A DNA stretch of 64,000 nucleotides from Agrypnia vestita (Eukaryota; Arthropoda; Insecta; Trichoptera; Phryganeidae), in NCBI GenBank assembly GCA_016648135.1, contig JADDOH010010024.1, positions 1-64,000 on the forward strand, read 5' to 3'. This document shows, one piece after another, positions 35,158 through 47,310 of this stretch. The notes beneath the pieces are model-generated. The model saw nothing but the letters and a program-made list of their open reading frames with translations. It was not told the origin of the DNA and did no database searches. The number at the start of each line of letters is the position of its first letter. Within the stretch, counting starts at the first letter, position 1. The translations under genes and the position numbers were made by a program.

Positions 35158-37458
35158 GGGTACTAGGGATGGGCGTTGAATGGACGGACTAGTTGAAATC
35201 AACCGTTGACGTTGCATCGACGCGTCGACCGTTTACGTTTATCGCATGGACTAGTTGAATTCGTAGACGGTGGACAGCGGACGCCGTGGTCGGTGGACGA
35301 TTCGAGATTAATGCAATGCAAAGCAACGAGCGAGAGCAAGACAAAACGTCTCCGTTTATTTCTCTCTCATCATTTCAACTCTAAAGTACACTACCATAGA
35401 GTGCAGATCTGTGTACACGAACTATGACTAGAGATTTGAAATTTGAATACATGCGTAGCGCGAGATAGGCTTAATAAGCTATTATCTATTATTTTTTACT
35501 TGATTTTTTGTGTGCGACGATTCGGTGAATTCCCAATTTTACGCCGTATAAAATAAAACAATTCTGTTTAATTATTTTATTTTTTATTGAACTATTATTA
35601 ATTAATAGGCCGGCTGGATATTTTTCTAAAATCAATATTTTATTCGATCGATCTCGACTTCTTATATATTTACCTGAAAAGGGATGCTGCGGGGATAAAA
35701 TTTAATTATTGTGTTATTTCCTTACTTTTCAACTTTAGCATATAAATGATAAACAAACTTGTAGGGAATAAAATTTTCTATACCTAACTATGGTCCTTAT
35801 TCAGGAGTCCAACATTAATTATTGTATATGTAATATAATCTTGAATTTAGGTTTAATTAATTTTTATTATATATTCCCTATTTTCAACTTTATAGATAAA
35901 AAAATAAATCTATTATAATTTTGTTTACACCACTTTTTATTGGTTTTTTACATGTTTCGGGAACAATGTTCCTTTTCTCAAATTGAGCCTTAAACTAAAG
36001 TTGACAAATAATACAGATATATTTATTTATTAATAATGTCACCACAAAGTGAAAGTCTGACTTTGAAAGATGTATTCTTCAATAAATTTCTAGATAACAT
36101 CTCAAATGTAAAGTATTTTTAAATTATGTATTTATTTATAAATTTATAGATAATAAATAAATGTAAAGGTTTTTATCATTTTATTTAACTTGTATTGAAA
36201 CGAATGAATTTTTCGTAATCGATTTGAGTTAGTGTAGTGATAGTCCAACGTTTTACAAAAAATAATACTCATAATCAAGGCAGGAATATAGTCCTGCTAG
36301 GTTATTATTGTTTTCCAAATAACCCTGTACACATGTAATAATGTGTATCTAATATATTTTTTTATACACACATTGCTTTGTACTTTATATTGTTAATTTT
36401 TATACTCATATTTTAATGCTTATACTCGATACTTTCACTGCTTATATATGTAGTTTATATTTATATTTTACCGCTTACACCTGATATTGTTGTGTATACC
36501 TACTTCTTTCTTTATTATATATAGAAAGAAGTATATAAAACAATATGTAAAAGCCTATAAACAAATAAATAATAAAATATTTCTTTTTACATATAAGCAC
36601 AAGTAGCGGATTTACTTTCCCCGAAACTATATTCTTTCGAACTTCTTTAAATTTTAAAAATTAACGTAATAAAAATAACCAACGGTTGTGCCGTCGAGCA
36701 GCGTCGCGTCAAACCGTAGACAGTTGATTATCGTCCCGATGTTTAGATAAACGTCCGCGACGTCCGCGTAACGAAGTTGACGCGTCAACTAGTTGACAAA
36801 TTCAACTAGTTGATCGTCTCGTCGATGGATGGACGTGGACGGTCTCGTTTCGTCGACGGTAAATACGTCGACGACCCATACCTAAAGGGTACGAACATGC
36901 CGAAGATGCTTCACTGCGATACCTCGCGGTCGCGGTTTCAGCTCGCTACCTCGATGTCGATACTTGCTATTTACATGGATGGCGGTGCGAACATGTCGGT
37001 TCAGTGTACCTCGATGTCAATTCAATTCACAGTATTAACCAAGTAAAAATCGAACGGAAGTGGCACTATGTAGAATCACCAAGTGAAAACAATGAACTGT
37101 GATGGTAGGTAATGTTTATTTTACAGTTTAAAAGATACCTACAGCGATAGTGACATGAACAATACGGGATTAATGATAATAACTGCTCCATTTGTTTTTA
37201 TATCGCGGTCGACGGCGAGCAGCGATGTGATCTGGCTCGTGATTGGACAAATTCGCAAGGCTGAAAATATTTTGTTTTCACGTAAGCATCGAGGTAAACC
37301 TCCATGTAGGCCGCGATGTATCGCAGTGAAGTATCTTCCTGCATTTGCGTGCGTATCTATTAGCATGTGTTTGTTTTACATGGAGGTGACATCGAGGTAG
37401 CGAGCTAAACCGCGACCGCGAGGTATCGCAGTGAAGCATCTTCGGCATGTTTGTACCC
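35158..37458. mobile_element. Harbinger-type MITE, split by an hAT insertion
   Basis: The terminal inverted repeat (GGGTACGAACATGCCGAAG and onward, about 75 bp) is at 36887 and inverted at 37385-37458. The first six bases of the left end, GGGTAC, are also at 35158-35163 because the hAT element inserted there and duplicated them. The outer flanks are TAA at 35155-35157 and TAA at 37459-37461, the TWA target duplication. Without the hAT the MITE is about 570 bp and noncoding. Confidence 0.75.
35164..36884. mobile_element. hAT nonautonomous element, 1.7 kb
   Basis: It begins TAGGGATGGGCG and ends with the inverted, slightly diverged cgacccatacCTA. The flanking eight-base duplication AAGGGTAC (35156-35163 and 36885-36892) is the hallmark of hAT elements. 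The subterminal regions are rich in cactagttga-like and gtcgacg motifs, probable transposase-binding sites, in both orientations. The AT-rich interior has no transposase frame. Confidence 0.85.
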
Positions 37459-37461
37459 TAA

Positions 37462-38811
37462 TGGCGGTCATCGATGTGTCAGCTGATTGGGTGCGCCTGG
37501 GGTCGTCAACTTTGTTCTTGGTCGCGTGCGTAGCGGGCGCAGGAAGCGGTCAAGGTGAAGACCGTGCTATAAGCTGGATATGGTGCTGACGACTGATGCA
37601 GGTGGCGTATCACGGTGGGGTCGAGGATAATGTGGTACCGCCGGAAGCAGATGATGTTCGCTGCTGGAAGTTGGGAGGACAGTGGAGCTATGAGGCTAAC
37701 AATGATCGATGGGTTGGAGACTGGGGGCGTATCGATTGTGTTTGATGTCGTAGCTACTGCAGGTTGGAGATTGGTCGTATGGCGTAGAGAGAGACGAGCT
37801 ACGTAGCTAGGTAATGCTACGAGTAGCGGACGTCGAGTAGCGTGACATTGTGGTTACGGCGAAGGGAAACGAACTAACTTGGGACTTCGTTACTACGTCT
37901 TTCATATCTAATTTTGGTGTAAAGATGTGCTTAAAAAAAAATTATGTGAGAAAGGAGCCGTCAGCATATTTACATTCCTTTATCTGCGTGAAATTTGTTG
38001 CCCTCAGCAGAATTCGCGTTTGCATTTTTCATTTTTATCCTCTTGTATGCAGTGTAGGACGCACCAGGTCGACAGTGTCTAATCTCCAATGTCGATCTTA
38101 TTTGTAAGTAAACACATGTCCATTGTAACCTATATGCATTAATCTTTGTATCTTATATATCTATACTACCATGTAACTGAATTGAATATACTAATAAATA
38201 TTTTATTTCTGCGAGAATGGGACAGTGATTGGGCTTTGCTTGCATCTCCCTGCTGGGCCGCCCTATACACGGTCCAGCATGGAGATAGCTATTAGAGTAA
38301 AAAACTGTCAACCAGGCGACGCATGAGAAGGACCGATATGTCAGCGTAAGCTCATAAAACGGTCCTGGGAAAGTGGTGGGTACCCAATCACTGTATCTAA
38401 ACACAGACGTCCGCGCTTTTGAGTGCGCGTGTTTTTTCTTGCTCGATTGATTTTCCGTGGAAATTTCGGCGATCGTCAAAATGCGTGGGGAAACTGATTG
38501 TTGACCCCGTACTGTATTTAAAGTTTATAAAAAAATATATTTCATATACACTTTATTTCACATTAATTTCTTCTCCCACAGCGTCCTGATATAAAATTAT
38601 GACAAAATTCTCATTGTCGCATTGGACTCGTATATATATTGTATATATATTGACCATTATTGACTGTGTATTGTCTATACATTGACTATATATTGACTAT
38701 ACATTAACTATATATTGACGTTTGACGCATAACCGTCATATCGCGCGTCGGGTAGTCTCCCTCTCTCTCTCAAGTAGAAACTTATAGAATCAAACACCGA
38801 CATATCGTTTA
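37462..38811. other. GC-richer unique DNA inside the 4 kb TIR pair
   Basis: 37465-37860 is unusually G-rich (ggtcgtcaactttgttcttg, gagactgggggcgtatcg), with a 63-codon frame without known domain. 38200-38480 has a 108-codon minus frame (MTIAEISTENQSSKKKHAHS) with no recognisable domain. They could be remnants of the element's cargo or transposase. Confidence 0.3.
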
Positions 38812-38974
38812 TTTATTTTTTATTCTCATCTATTAAGTGTTGGGATAACAATCATAAGATCCCAATATTGCTTTTTTCGGAATACGCCCGAGTATATTTT
38901 ATTTTATTATAAGTTTGTAAATAATCACACATTAGATCCTGACCTCAAATTACCCTTTTATATAGAAAAATTGA

Positions 38975-39262
38975 AACTTTTTTTTTATGAAAAGTATATA
39001 TTTAATTAATCGATAATAGTGTTGGCCATTGATTTCGATGCATTTTTGCCATTTCAATGGATGTTCATTGATGCCTTTCCATATTTCACTACCTCATCGG
39101 AATTGAAAATTTTCCCTTATAAAAATCAATTCAAATTTCTAAAAAAATGGATATCAATCAGTAGGTGCAAGATCCTGCGAATAAGTTAGGTGTCGAAGAG
39201 TTTCCAGACGAAGCTCCTGTAATATTAAGACAGTCCGTTGTGCTGTAGATAAATGTTCTGTA
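38975..39262 (-). pseudogene. Fossil of a mariner transposase (C-terminal third)
   Basis: Read on the minus strand, this stretch parallels the C-terminal coding part of the mariner at 51.7 kb, from around HTAQQT through the region before the third catalytic aspartate to the terminal WQKCI-like segment. Corresponding landmarks on the plus strand are ttttgccatttcaatgg near 39045, catcggaattgaaaatttt near 39096 and cagtccgttgtgctgta near 39231. It has indels and stops and no recognisable termini. It is diverged enough to belong to an older or different subfamily than the intact copy. Confidence 0.7.
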
Positions 39263-39837
39263 GATAAATTAAGAAACAAAATAAAAAAAATTAACAAAGA
39301 TAAATAAAAGATTTATCAAATACTATTGCTGAACTGCACCCAACATCGCACTGGTTAAAAATTACAAAAACTTTTAATAACCTTTTAAAAATTTCCAAAG
39401 CTTCTATAAAATTCTCCTAGAACCACATTTTTTCAAGAACCATCCTCAGTGCTATTTTTTTTCACGATAACCGTTCAGGCAAAGGCTACAAAACCTTGTA
39501 TAAGTATAAAGATATATTCGATAATTATCGGAACCTGTTTGCAATTGCCAACATTTTAACCCCGTATTTTCAGGCCCAAGCAAAATTTATATTTTCTGGC
39601 CTAGATTATCTACCGAGAAGAGGTAGTAAGCCCTATGTATACATTTATATAGATAGACAGAAATATTCATACAGATATCCTAAAATATATATGAAGCATT
39701 AAAATATAGACACTTTATTGACGTATCAAACATATGATTTGTTCCAACTTGCGAAGCATTTTTGTGTACTACTTAGTCCTGATATAGCTTATAGCTTAAA
39801 ACCTCTCCAGAAATATGTATAGAATCAAACATAATAA
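39263..39837. other. AT-rich noncoding DNA
   Basis: Nothing recognised after the mariner fossil. Confidence 0.45.
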
Positions 39838-40110
39838 TATCGTTGTCTGTCCGTCTGTCTATCCGTCCGTCCGTCCTTCCGTCCATCCCCGTAACTTCTT
39901 GTAACGTCCGTAATTTTGTTCGAATTCACGGCTAAATAACGTAATTAAACGGCCGGAGATGGGACTTGAACCCCGGGCCAGCAAACACGAACCGGCCCCT
40001 CAACGCATGTTGCTACGGCCACCTTTCCGTGGACCGCCAATGTTCCGTCATTTTTTACGGGTTGCAGCATCACGGTCTGCTCAGGCGTTCTCGAGTTCCG
40101 TCCAATGGCA
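39838..40110 (-). mobile_element. tRNA-derived SINE, family A, better preserved copy
   Basis: The minus-strand B box reads ggggttcaagtccc, a good RNA polymerase III B box, and the A box is tggccgtagcaacatgcg. The 3' side is a gacggacg/gacagac repeat tract and ends at cgatattatt. Compare the copy at 5478-5720. Confidence 0.7.
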
Positions 40111-40184
40111 CTCAGACCAATAGACAGTCAGTTAGACGTTGCCATTAATTTACACGTGTATGTAGAGATTCCGCCATAACACTC

Positions 40185-40334
40185 GTACAGTTGCCGGCAA
40201 ACTTCATGAAATTCTTTGGCTAAGTGGGGGAATGCGCAGAAGACGAAATTTGGGTCTCGTTGGTAGAAAGGTAGATGCGCAAACGTCCCCCCACTACGCC
40301 GCAGAATTTCAAGATGTTTGCCGGCTACTTGTAC
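40185..40334. repeat. Short foldback MITE, copy 2
   Basis: Same family as 555-701 (gtacagttgccggcaaactt to ccggctacttgtac). The flanks of the two copies do not match each other, which confirms the ends at gtacag/ctgtac. Confidence 0.8.
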
Positions 40335-42593
40335 CGCTTCATCTTCCACGCACCACGCGCTGCGCTTGAGACATTACGCAGGAATGTGTTATGAAGGCCG
40401 TTATTTCCGCGTTGACCGATTACAAGATTCGCCCATTTCTTATTAACAGGACTGAAAACTCGTCGGTATTTTTCAAAAGACAGAAACCCGTTCCGATAAA
40501 AGTGTAGAACGGTTACATAACCGATAGCGCGGAATCACGACGTCTCGAGAGGAGCTGTCTAATCGATATGAAATCAGATAAAGATTGATCTGGACATAAA
40601 ATTCCTTCCTGCTAAGGCTCTGGTTGTAGCAAATAGCTATAAATGTGAACGCAACCACGTTTAAGTCGGCTGGATGGCTTCAGCTCTTGGGTGGCCGCTG
40701 ACTAAAAGGAACTTTATTTCCAAACCATTTGAGATATAACGAGTCAAAATAAGTGAATGCCGAGTTAAATGCTCCCACAATATAAATTACATTTCTAGAC
40801 TTGCTAAACTCGCAAATTAATCATTTTCACTTAACTATTATTTTTTAAATACATTATTACAAATACGCAGTGGTAAATAATAGAAATATATACCTAGGTA
40901 TTTAAAAAATTAATAGTATACTTTTGGTAAACTAGGTATGTATATATGTTAATTGAGTTCATCATTTTAAATTTATTTGGCATGCGAATTGAACAAACAT
41001 ATTTTTGTGTGGGATGCAGTACGAGTAGGTGTCATCTCTGCCGACAGTTTGTTTGTCCTGAATACTTTGTTTGACTTTTGTAGGTAGCCAAATTTTTTGT
41101 GATGTAGATGATGTTAATTTTAAATTATAAAATAAATACATAATACAATAAATATGTTGAATATCTTTAAATGGATTATTGATGCATTTAATTAAAATAT
41201 TGTAAAAATAAATTAAGCATATATGTACACTAGGCTGTCCCGATAATTTTTTTTGGCTTACCTTAACACAAGACCTCTCAAAACGTAGATTACCAAAATA
41301 ATTTTAAAAATAATATAAAAATATATCTTTAGGGTTCTACCGATCTACAAAGTTTTGAAAAATTGTCATTTTTATGGTGATATTTCGCTATCCTCAATTT
41401 TGACTCCTGAACTAATGAAAGATTTGGATTTTTTTGTTATTTTTTACATATTCTGTTAATGTGATGATCAAAACATAAGCCCAGTCAAAATGTACTCCTA
41501 GATCAGTAGTTCTTAAATTAATTAAATTAAACATCGTTAAAAAATTTAATTAAAACTTCAAAGTTAACCTCACAACTCGAATGTCACTTATCAATTCCGA
41601 AATTTTGCAAGACATTAAAAATATCACTTTTAAAATAATACAACCCGATAGATATCACCGACAAGTAGGTACAATGTCCAATAAAATAACGCGTCAGCAT
41701 TTTTACTATATTTTTTGAACATTTAAATTGATTTTGTAAAATTAATAAAATCTCTCTCAGCCAAATTTCAGAGCAATTGTTCGTCATGAATTGGGTCAAA
41801 TATTGATCATAAGATTCCTCGAGTGAAGCTAAATAAAAGCATGTAAAAAAATCGCACAGTTGGTGATACGAGTAATTATTTATAAGCAGAGAAAATTGAC
41901 CGTCAATTATTATGACGCTTAATCATTAATTTTTAAATAAATTCAATTTTGTTTAAATAAATTCAAGTAATCTGTATAAGGTCCTGTTGTTTGATGAGTG
42001 GTAGGTTTCCACCAAATAACCCGCAAATCTATGCTTTTTGACATTTTTTACTATTTTAATGCTGGCCTCAATAGGCTAGCCCATACTGAGGCAAATATTT
42101 GGATTTTTTTCATTCACAATGTATTAAATAAGTACCTTTAGGAAAATGTATGATTTATAGATATTGGCGAAAAAATATATGTAGATACATAATATTATAT
42201 TTTTGTATAAACGTTAGACTCCTGAAATTTATTTGAATAAATAGTTTTAAAATTTCAATCTTATCTCTCAGTTCATAAAAATTATGTGTTTTATAAACAC
42301 TTTTGTCTAAATTGGATAAATCACTTAAAAAGTTTGGCATCAAAATTTCCCAAAACTATTCAAATTATTCAATATCAATTTCAAAGTCACTTCATTTCAA
42401 TTCACAGGTCAGTTGTTTTGTTAGACTATTCATTTTCAAAATATGCATTTCGGTTGACTTGTTGGTCTGTTCATTTTCAAAATATCTATTATTCTATTTT
42501 CGCAGTAAACATCAGTAACAGAGTATGAAAATGTGATTCAAAACGTATTTAATCTCAACCCTGTATATAAAAAAGATAAGTTGTATTATATCC
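40335..42593. other. Noncoding DNA
   Basis: 40335-40680 is moderately GC-rich without a domain; the remainder is AT-rich. Nothing supported. Confidence 0.45.
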
Positions 42594-42845
42594 TCGCTGT
42601 ATACATAATAAATCCTATGTGCCGTTTAGTACATTCTGAGATACACAAATTAATTTGTCAATTTATCATATAAATAATGGACATATGCTAAAAAAAACAG
42701 TGCCATTCATCTGGAAGGTCTGCCTAGTAATTACTTAAAATATTTTTTATAAATCTAGTCTGTATAATTATTTTTTAAAACAGTTTTTATTTGCTTATCT
42801 CAGAATGTACTACACGTCACATAGGATTTATTATATATACAGCGA
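42594..42845. repeat. MITE with 48 bp terminal inverted repeats
   Basis: tcgctgtatacataataaat to acattctgaga on the left is inverted at 42795-42845 (tctcagaatgtactac to ttatatatacagcga), with a few mismatches. The interior is AT-rich and noncoding. Confidence 0.75.
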
Positions 42846-42949
42846 TTAATAGCGAAATAAATATTGTGAAAATATTTACCGAAAATTCAATACCAGATAT
42901 AAATAAAAAAATTGATTAAGATAAATTAGAATAATTAAGATTAAAAAAC

Positions 42950-43560
42950 TCTCACAGAGATTAAGCTATGTATACGGGAAACTTGTATGGAAGTCTTTAT
43001 AGGGTGGCCACATGCATCGTTCACCGATTCTACGGTAAGAAAATCCACACATCATCTTTTTTTTTTAATTGTATACCTACATGTTCTATATATGTCTTAT
43101 TTCAAATATTTGAAGGAACTTTGCCATCTATGGTCGAAATTTTTAAATTCCCTTGAAAAGTATAATTAGATGTCGCCGCTATTGATGATACCTCTATATT
43201 TTTAAAGTGGATTATCTTCCGAATTATTTGACACCAGGTACGCCTGAAAAGTATTCTTTTCAATTTTGAACTCCTTTTATAAACCAGTTAATATTTTAAC
43301 AATATTTTTACATGTATATTCAAGGATAACAATTACTGGATTTTTTCCACAGAGGGATAATCATTAATTAAGATAAATTATAGAAGTTTCCCATACATGT
43401 TTCCCATATAAAAAGCTTCGTCTTTGTAACACTGTTACATTATTATTATTATTTATCTTAATTAATGATTATCTGTGGACAAAATCCAAATTCTCTGTGG
43501 ACAAAATCCAGTAATTGTGTGCTTAGAACATACACATAAAAATATTATAAATAATTTTTA
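42950..43560. repeat. Interspersed repeat family E, copy 2
   Basis: It carries the same blocks as 22490-22985 (gagggataatcattaattaa; ttataaaccagttaatattt; gaaacttgtatggaagtc) plus a further inverted half after 43440 (cttaattaatgattatctgt). It is diverged by many small changes. Confidence 0.6.
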
Positions 43561-44335
43561 AAAATTAAAATAGTATCCTTGAAAAAGATTTTGTGAATTT
43601 TTATCCAAGTCAAGTATTGTTGTGTTATTTGCCTGAGAAACAGGAGCAAAACAACCGGAAATGGAGGAAAAATTTAACTTTTTTTTTGTATATAGGTAAT
43701 AAATAACTCAATATCAACAAGAAAAAATATGGATGTGCCAAATAAATTTTCTGACGCTAAATTGGATTACATATTATTATTTGGTTTCATTAAGGTAATT
43801 CATTTTTATAAATGGAGGCATCTACACGTAAACACATAAATAATAATATAGAAATCCTCTAAGATATTTATGTAAGTATGTTTTTGTGGTATACTTATTA
43901 TTTTAGTACACTTTGTAGCATATAGATGGCAGTATTCCAGAACTGATAAAAATTTCAACTTAAATTTGATACCGTAATGGATTTTATGATTACAGCTTTT
44001 TTTACTCAGATCTCATGTATTTTTAAATCTTAACGACTAATTAAGTGGTTTGCAGACCGGATCCTAATACAAATATTACAACTGTAGAAGAGATATATTT
44101 AAAGATGACACTGGTTTATATTCTCGAGGTTTTTTATTTTGATGTGTCGCATTTTCAAGCTAATTTTTTCGCTATGTTATTTAATAACTACTTGATATCG
44201 TATAAGTGTTATCTGATTTTCATAGCAAATTATATTTCGTATTTTTCGGATCATACGACGAACATTTTTACTCTCTCATGAAAAATTGACATAAAATTGT
44301 GGTGCGTATTATGTTGGTCCTAACGTAGGTCACAT
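43561..44335. other. AT-rich noncoding DNA
   Basis: Nothing recognised. Confidence 0.5.
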
Positions 44336-44473
44336 AGTTAGTCCTCTACATGCGAACTTTCAATGAACGAACATTCAAAGATACGGACATCAGCGAACAA
44401 TTATTACAAAAGCCAAAATTGTGACGAAATTTCAAATTTGGCGGCAGCCCTTAAGGTTATTTTGTGTTTCTAA

Positions 44474-45234
44474 AGCCATGTATTCACTAGGGGACAAATC
44501 GCGAAACATTCCGCTCGACATGTCGCATCAACATCTACGCTCATGTTTCGGGGACAATGACGCGGTCATTTGACGTGTACACACCGGGACTCACATATCT
44601 TGTCGCGGAAATGTCATCCGATGAGGTTATGGATGACAGCTGCGGTATCTCATTTGGCGAAAACGGGGTTCCGCGCAATTCGAAATGTTTTTTTGGGTCG
44701 CAATTTCAAATTAACGAGGTTTTACTGTAGTAAATTGAATATTATTAAAAACAAGGTCCTTTTTGCAAATAATTATTGTTTTCCACACGTCGCGGAAATA
44801 TCGCCCTATGAGGTTATGATGACAGCCGCGTATCTGTTTATGTTAATGAGTTTATCGAAACGTAAGAGGAGAAAAAAGAGGAGAATGCGAAATTATTTAC
44901 TGCAAAGAGAAAGAAGGACGGACATTCTATGCGATCTTCGATCGATACAGCTCGACGAGTTCGAGAACGATTTCGTTTCCCCGCATTGTCATCTTGACAG
45001 ATGCAGCGCATGCGTATTCACTTGTTTACATACCACGTGGTACTGACGCTCCGCGGAATGTTGCAGTGAGTACGCTCGGGTATCGTGCGCATGGCAACGT
45101 TGCCACGGCACGTAGAAATGCCGCGCTATGTTGTGCGCGAGGTCGCGGAACAGTGCACGACGTTGCAACGTCACGTAGACTCTATGCCGCGCGTGCTGTT
45201 GAGGGACAATTTGTCCCCTAGTGAATACATGGCT
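44474..45234 (+). mobile_element. Harbinger-derived nonautonomous element, copy A
   Basis: This 761 bp element begins AGCCATGTATTCACTAGGGG and ends in its inverted copy. It is flanked by TAA on both sides (44471-44473 and 45235-45237), the three-base TWA duplication of PIF/Harbinger elements. The sister copy at 48234-48974 uses TTA. The middle carries a short relic of a HARBI1-type protein. The insertion lies inside the Tigger element, so it is younger than Tigger. Confidence 0.85.
44816..44974 (+). pseudogene. Relic N-terminus of a HARBI1-like Harbinger nuclease
   Basis: The frame MTAAYLFMLMSLSKRKRRKK is followed by RRMRNYLLQRERRTDILCDL and RSIQLDEFENDF. Hydrophobic leader, poly-basic run, then an L-x-R-E-R segment and acidic x-L-x-x-x-x-F resemble the start of Harbinger nucleases. 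The catalytic DDE part is absent. In copy B this stretch has a small deletion after RMRN that removes the LQRERR part. The longer plus-strand frame around it (44570-45046) is not a functional protein. Confidence 0.5.
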
Positions 45235-45401
45235 TAACGCTTGGCGGCATTATTATCCACGCGTCAGTAATGTTTACAGTAGTATGTAGTCTTGCAGTCG
45301 CATATGGTCTTCAGTTCGGTGCGGTCGCGGTGAGTGCGATCTTCAGTGTAGCTAAATTTAGTTCCATTGCTTTGTGATTAATTTTAACCCCAGCACTGAC
45401 G

Positions 45402-45610
45402 ATGTCGGATGTGAAGCGCAAGTACAGCGGTCACGGTGTTAGCAGTGCTAAGAAGCGCCAGGGCATCACATTGGAAACTAAGGTGAAATAATAGAGAGAG
45501 TGGAACGACGCGAGAAAATTATCAAGGTCGCCAGTTTGTGCAACATGAACCGTTCCACCGAACGAACAAGAACAGAGATCAAATACGCAGAAAGGCGATC
45601 GAAGAGACAA
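45402..45610 (+). pseudogene. Tigger/pogo transposase relic (N-terminal DNA-binding domain)
   Basis: ATG at 45402 gives MSDVKRKYSGHGVSSAKKRQ, ITLETKVK and then a stop. After a one-base frameshift the text continues IIERVERREKIIKVASLCNM and NRST. Together this is the psq/CENP-B type helix-turn-helix start of Tigger transposases (basic leader, LTLExKxxII, VAxxxxMNRST). The DDE domain is missing. Because the frame is broken, a domesticated gene is unlikely. Confidence 0.6.
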
Positions 45611-46811
45611 AAATAACTCCTCTGGATGCTTAAGCTAACTTTGTTCGACTTGCGAACAAATTCTACTTCTGAATGGGCTCTCGAAATGGAACTCGTTCGT
45701 ACGTAGAGAACGTACCGTCCTTGATAACACGTCCCGGCAGAAAATATTTTAACTGTCTAAAAAAATATTATATTTTACAAATGTTTATTTTTATATTTTG
45801 CATGTATTTAAATTTAAATGCGACATAAAATATTTTTTATTCATTCATTTTATTTCATTTTACCTCATATTTACATCATATTTTTTCGATACCTATTGAA
45901 TTTCCTCATATTTCGGTCACAAAACAAGAAAAAGTACATCTTAAAAATAAATCGGATAGGTAACCTATGCTCGTTGGTTCGCTCGTGAATGATGAATGAA
46001 TTTTTTCTTTTGTGTATTTTTTTTCTAAAAATTATCACAAATTTGAATGAGTCGTCCGAAAAATACTGTGCATGTTTATATAGGTGTATCTATTCTCATT
46101 GGTTTGCATTATAATCGTGTGTTCGCCCCTAATATATCACATTGTACAATTCGTTAATTTTGACGTGATAACATTTACTATAGAATCTTTACGCATGCAT
46201 AAATAAGTACGCCCGTTTTAGTATATCATAATGATATTGGTATCCTGAGAGTTAAGAATTGGGGGCATTATGGTTTATCCACACTTGGCAGAACAAACAG
46301 AAAGAAATGATTTTGTTTTATATAACTTCGATCTAGTCGTGATAAAAACAGTCGATAGTAAATCTTATCGAGCCAAGACACGACTGATTACGTACCCAAA
46401 TAGGTTATTTGAAGCATAAAATTGCTATCAACAATATTAGCTCTCATATCAGAGGTATAATAGCGCTAGGTTTTATAAGATCTCATATCTTATCGTATAT
46501 CTTATCTTATCGTTTGGGTGCTGTAAAACTGGAATCGCTCCCACTCGGATTGCAATGACATTATTTGTTAAGGAAAATCTTCAATTATCTGAAGGCCGAA
46601 GGCGTGCACAAATATTGTTATTCTGCTGGGAAATTCTTGATGTCTATATATTTGATTAAACGCATTGAAACATTTTATACTGATTCGCACTATCCTACGA
46701 CGTATTATCATAGTTCTTCAAAATTCCCCCGCTGCAGTGCATCGGCGTCACCTGGCACAGTAGCCAGCCAGTCGGTCTTTGGAAGATGTTGACGGAATAC
46801 ACTTTGTCGTT

Positions 46812-47050
46812 AGGGGCCATCCACAAATTACGTCACACGGTAATGGAGTGGGGATGGGGTCAACAAAGTATGACATCGTGTGACAGGGGTGGGGGCGAGT
46901 CATAAGCTTCGTGACATCACATGTATAAATCTAAAGTATTAAAACTCAACTCTAAAGAAAACTCTAAAATATTGCCAATCATACAATATTTTTTAAATTG
47001 CAAAATATGTGACGTCACACCAGTGGAGGGGGTTTACAAACCGGCATGCC
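46812..47050. repeat. Dispersed insect repeat (ccatccacaaattacgtcac type)
   Basis: It begins aggggccatccacaaattac and gtcacacgg, followed by gtatgacatcgtgtgacagg and, later, tgtgacgtcacaccagtgg. The phrase is a familiar interspersed repeat in insect genomes, but I could not define both ends. Confidence 0.45.
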
Positions 47051-47203
47051 CATGCAAAAATGTGATGATACTTGTGCGTGTGGTAGGCCCATAATATTTT
47101 TATTATTTTAGTAAAATATTAATTTGTTTCTTCAAAAAGAGCAAAATGATTTTGTTGAGACATATTATACAATATATAATATAATATAATATAATATAAT
47201 TAT

Positions 47204-47310
47204 AAAATATCAACATTCCCATGCCCCCTTCGTCAGGATACAATGTAAACATAGACTATACATTGAATCCTGACGAAGGGGCCATGGGCTCAGAAAAATG
47301 TTGATATTTT
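47204..47310. repeat. 107 bp hairpin
   Basis: aaaatatcaacattcccatg, cccccttcgtcaggat, acaatgta pairs with tacattgaatcctgacgaag, gggccatggg, aatgttgatatttt around a 13-base loop. A (TAATA)n tract precedes it. Confidence 0.8.

Larger units (their letters stand above)
34842..38888. mobile_element. Possible 4 kb TIR element (composite) bounded by 80 bp inverted repeats
   Basis: ggccgtattccgaaaatatc to cgagaataaaaataaaaaa (34842-34925) is inverted at 38812-38888 (ttattctcatctattaag.. to cggaatacgcccg). Between them lie the Harbinger MITE with its hAT insertion and about 1.4 kb of GC-richer unique DNA. I see no transposase, so it is a nonautonomous composite or two independent solo ends. No clear target duplication was found. 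Confidence 0.5.
44336..45717 (+). mobile_element. Tigger/pogo-type element, deleted and interrupted
   Basis: The left end has agtcctctacatgcgaac near 44340 and the right end has gttcgtacgtagagaacg near 45693, inverted copies of one terminal repeat of the style known from Tigger elements (cctctacttacgaac). Between them lie 5' leader sequence, the N-terminal coding relic at 45402 and a large deletion of the catalytic region. A Harbinger-derived element sits inside at 44474-45234 with a TAA duplication, splitting the leader. Outer boundaries are approximate. Confidence 0.65.

Noticed and set aside
44570..45046. A 158-codon protein gene
   Set aside because: Only the middle resembles Harbinger protein; the rest is terminal and noncoding element sequence, and copy B breaks the frame.
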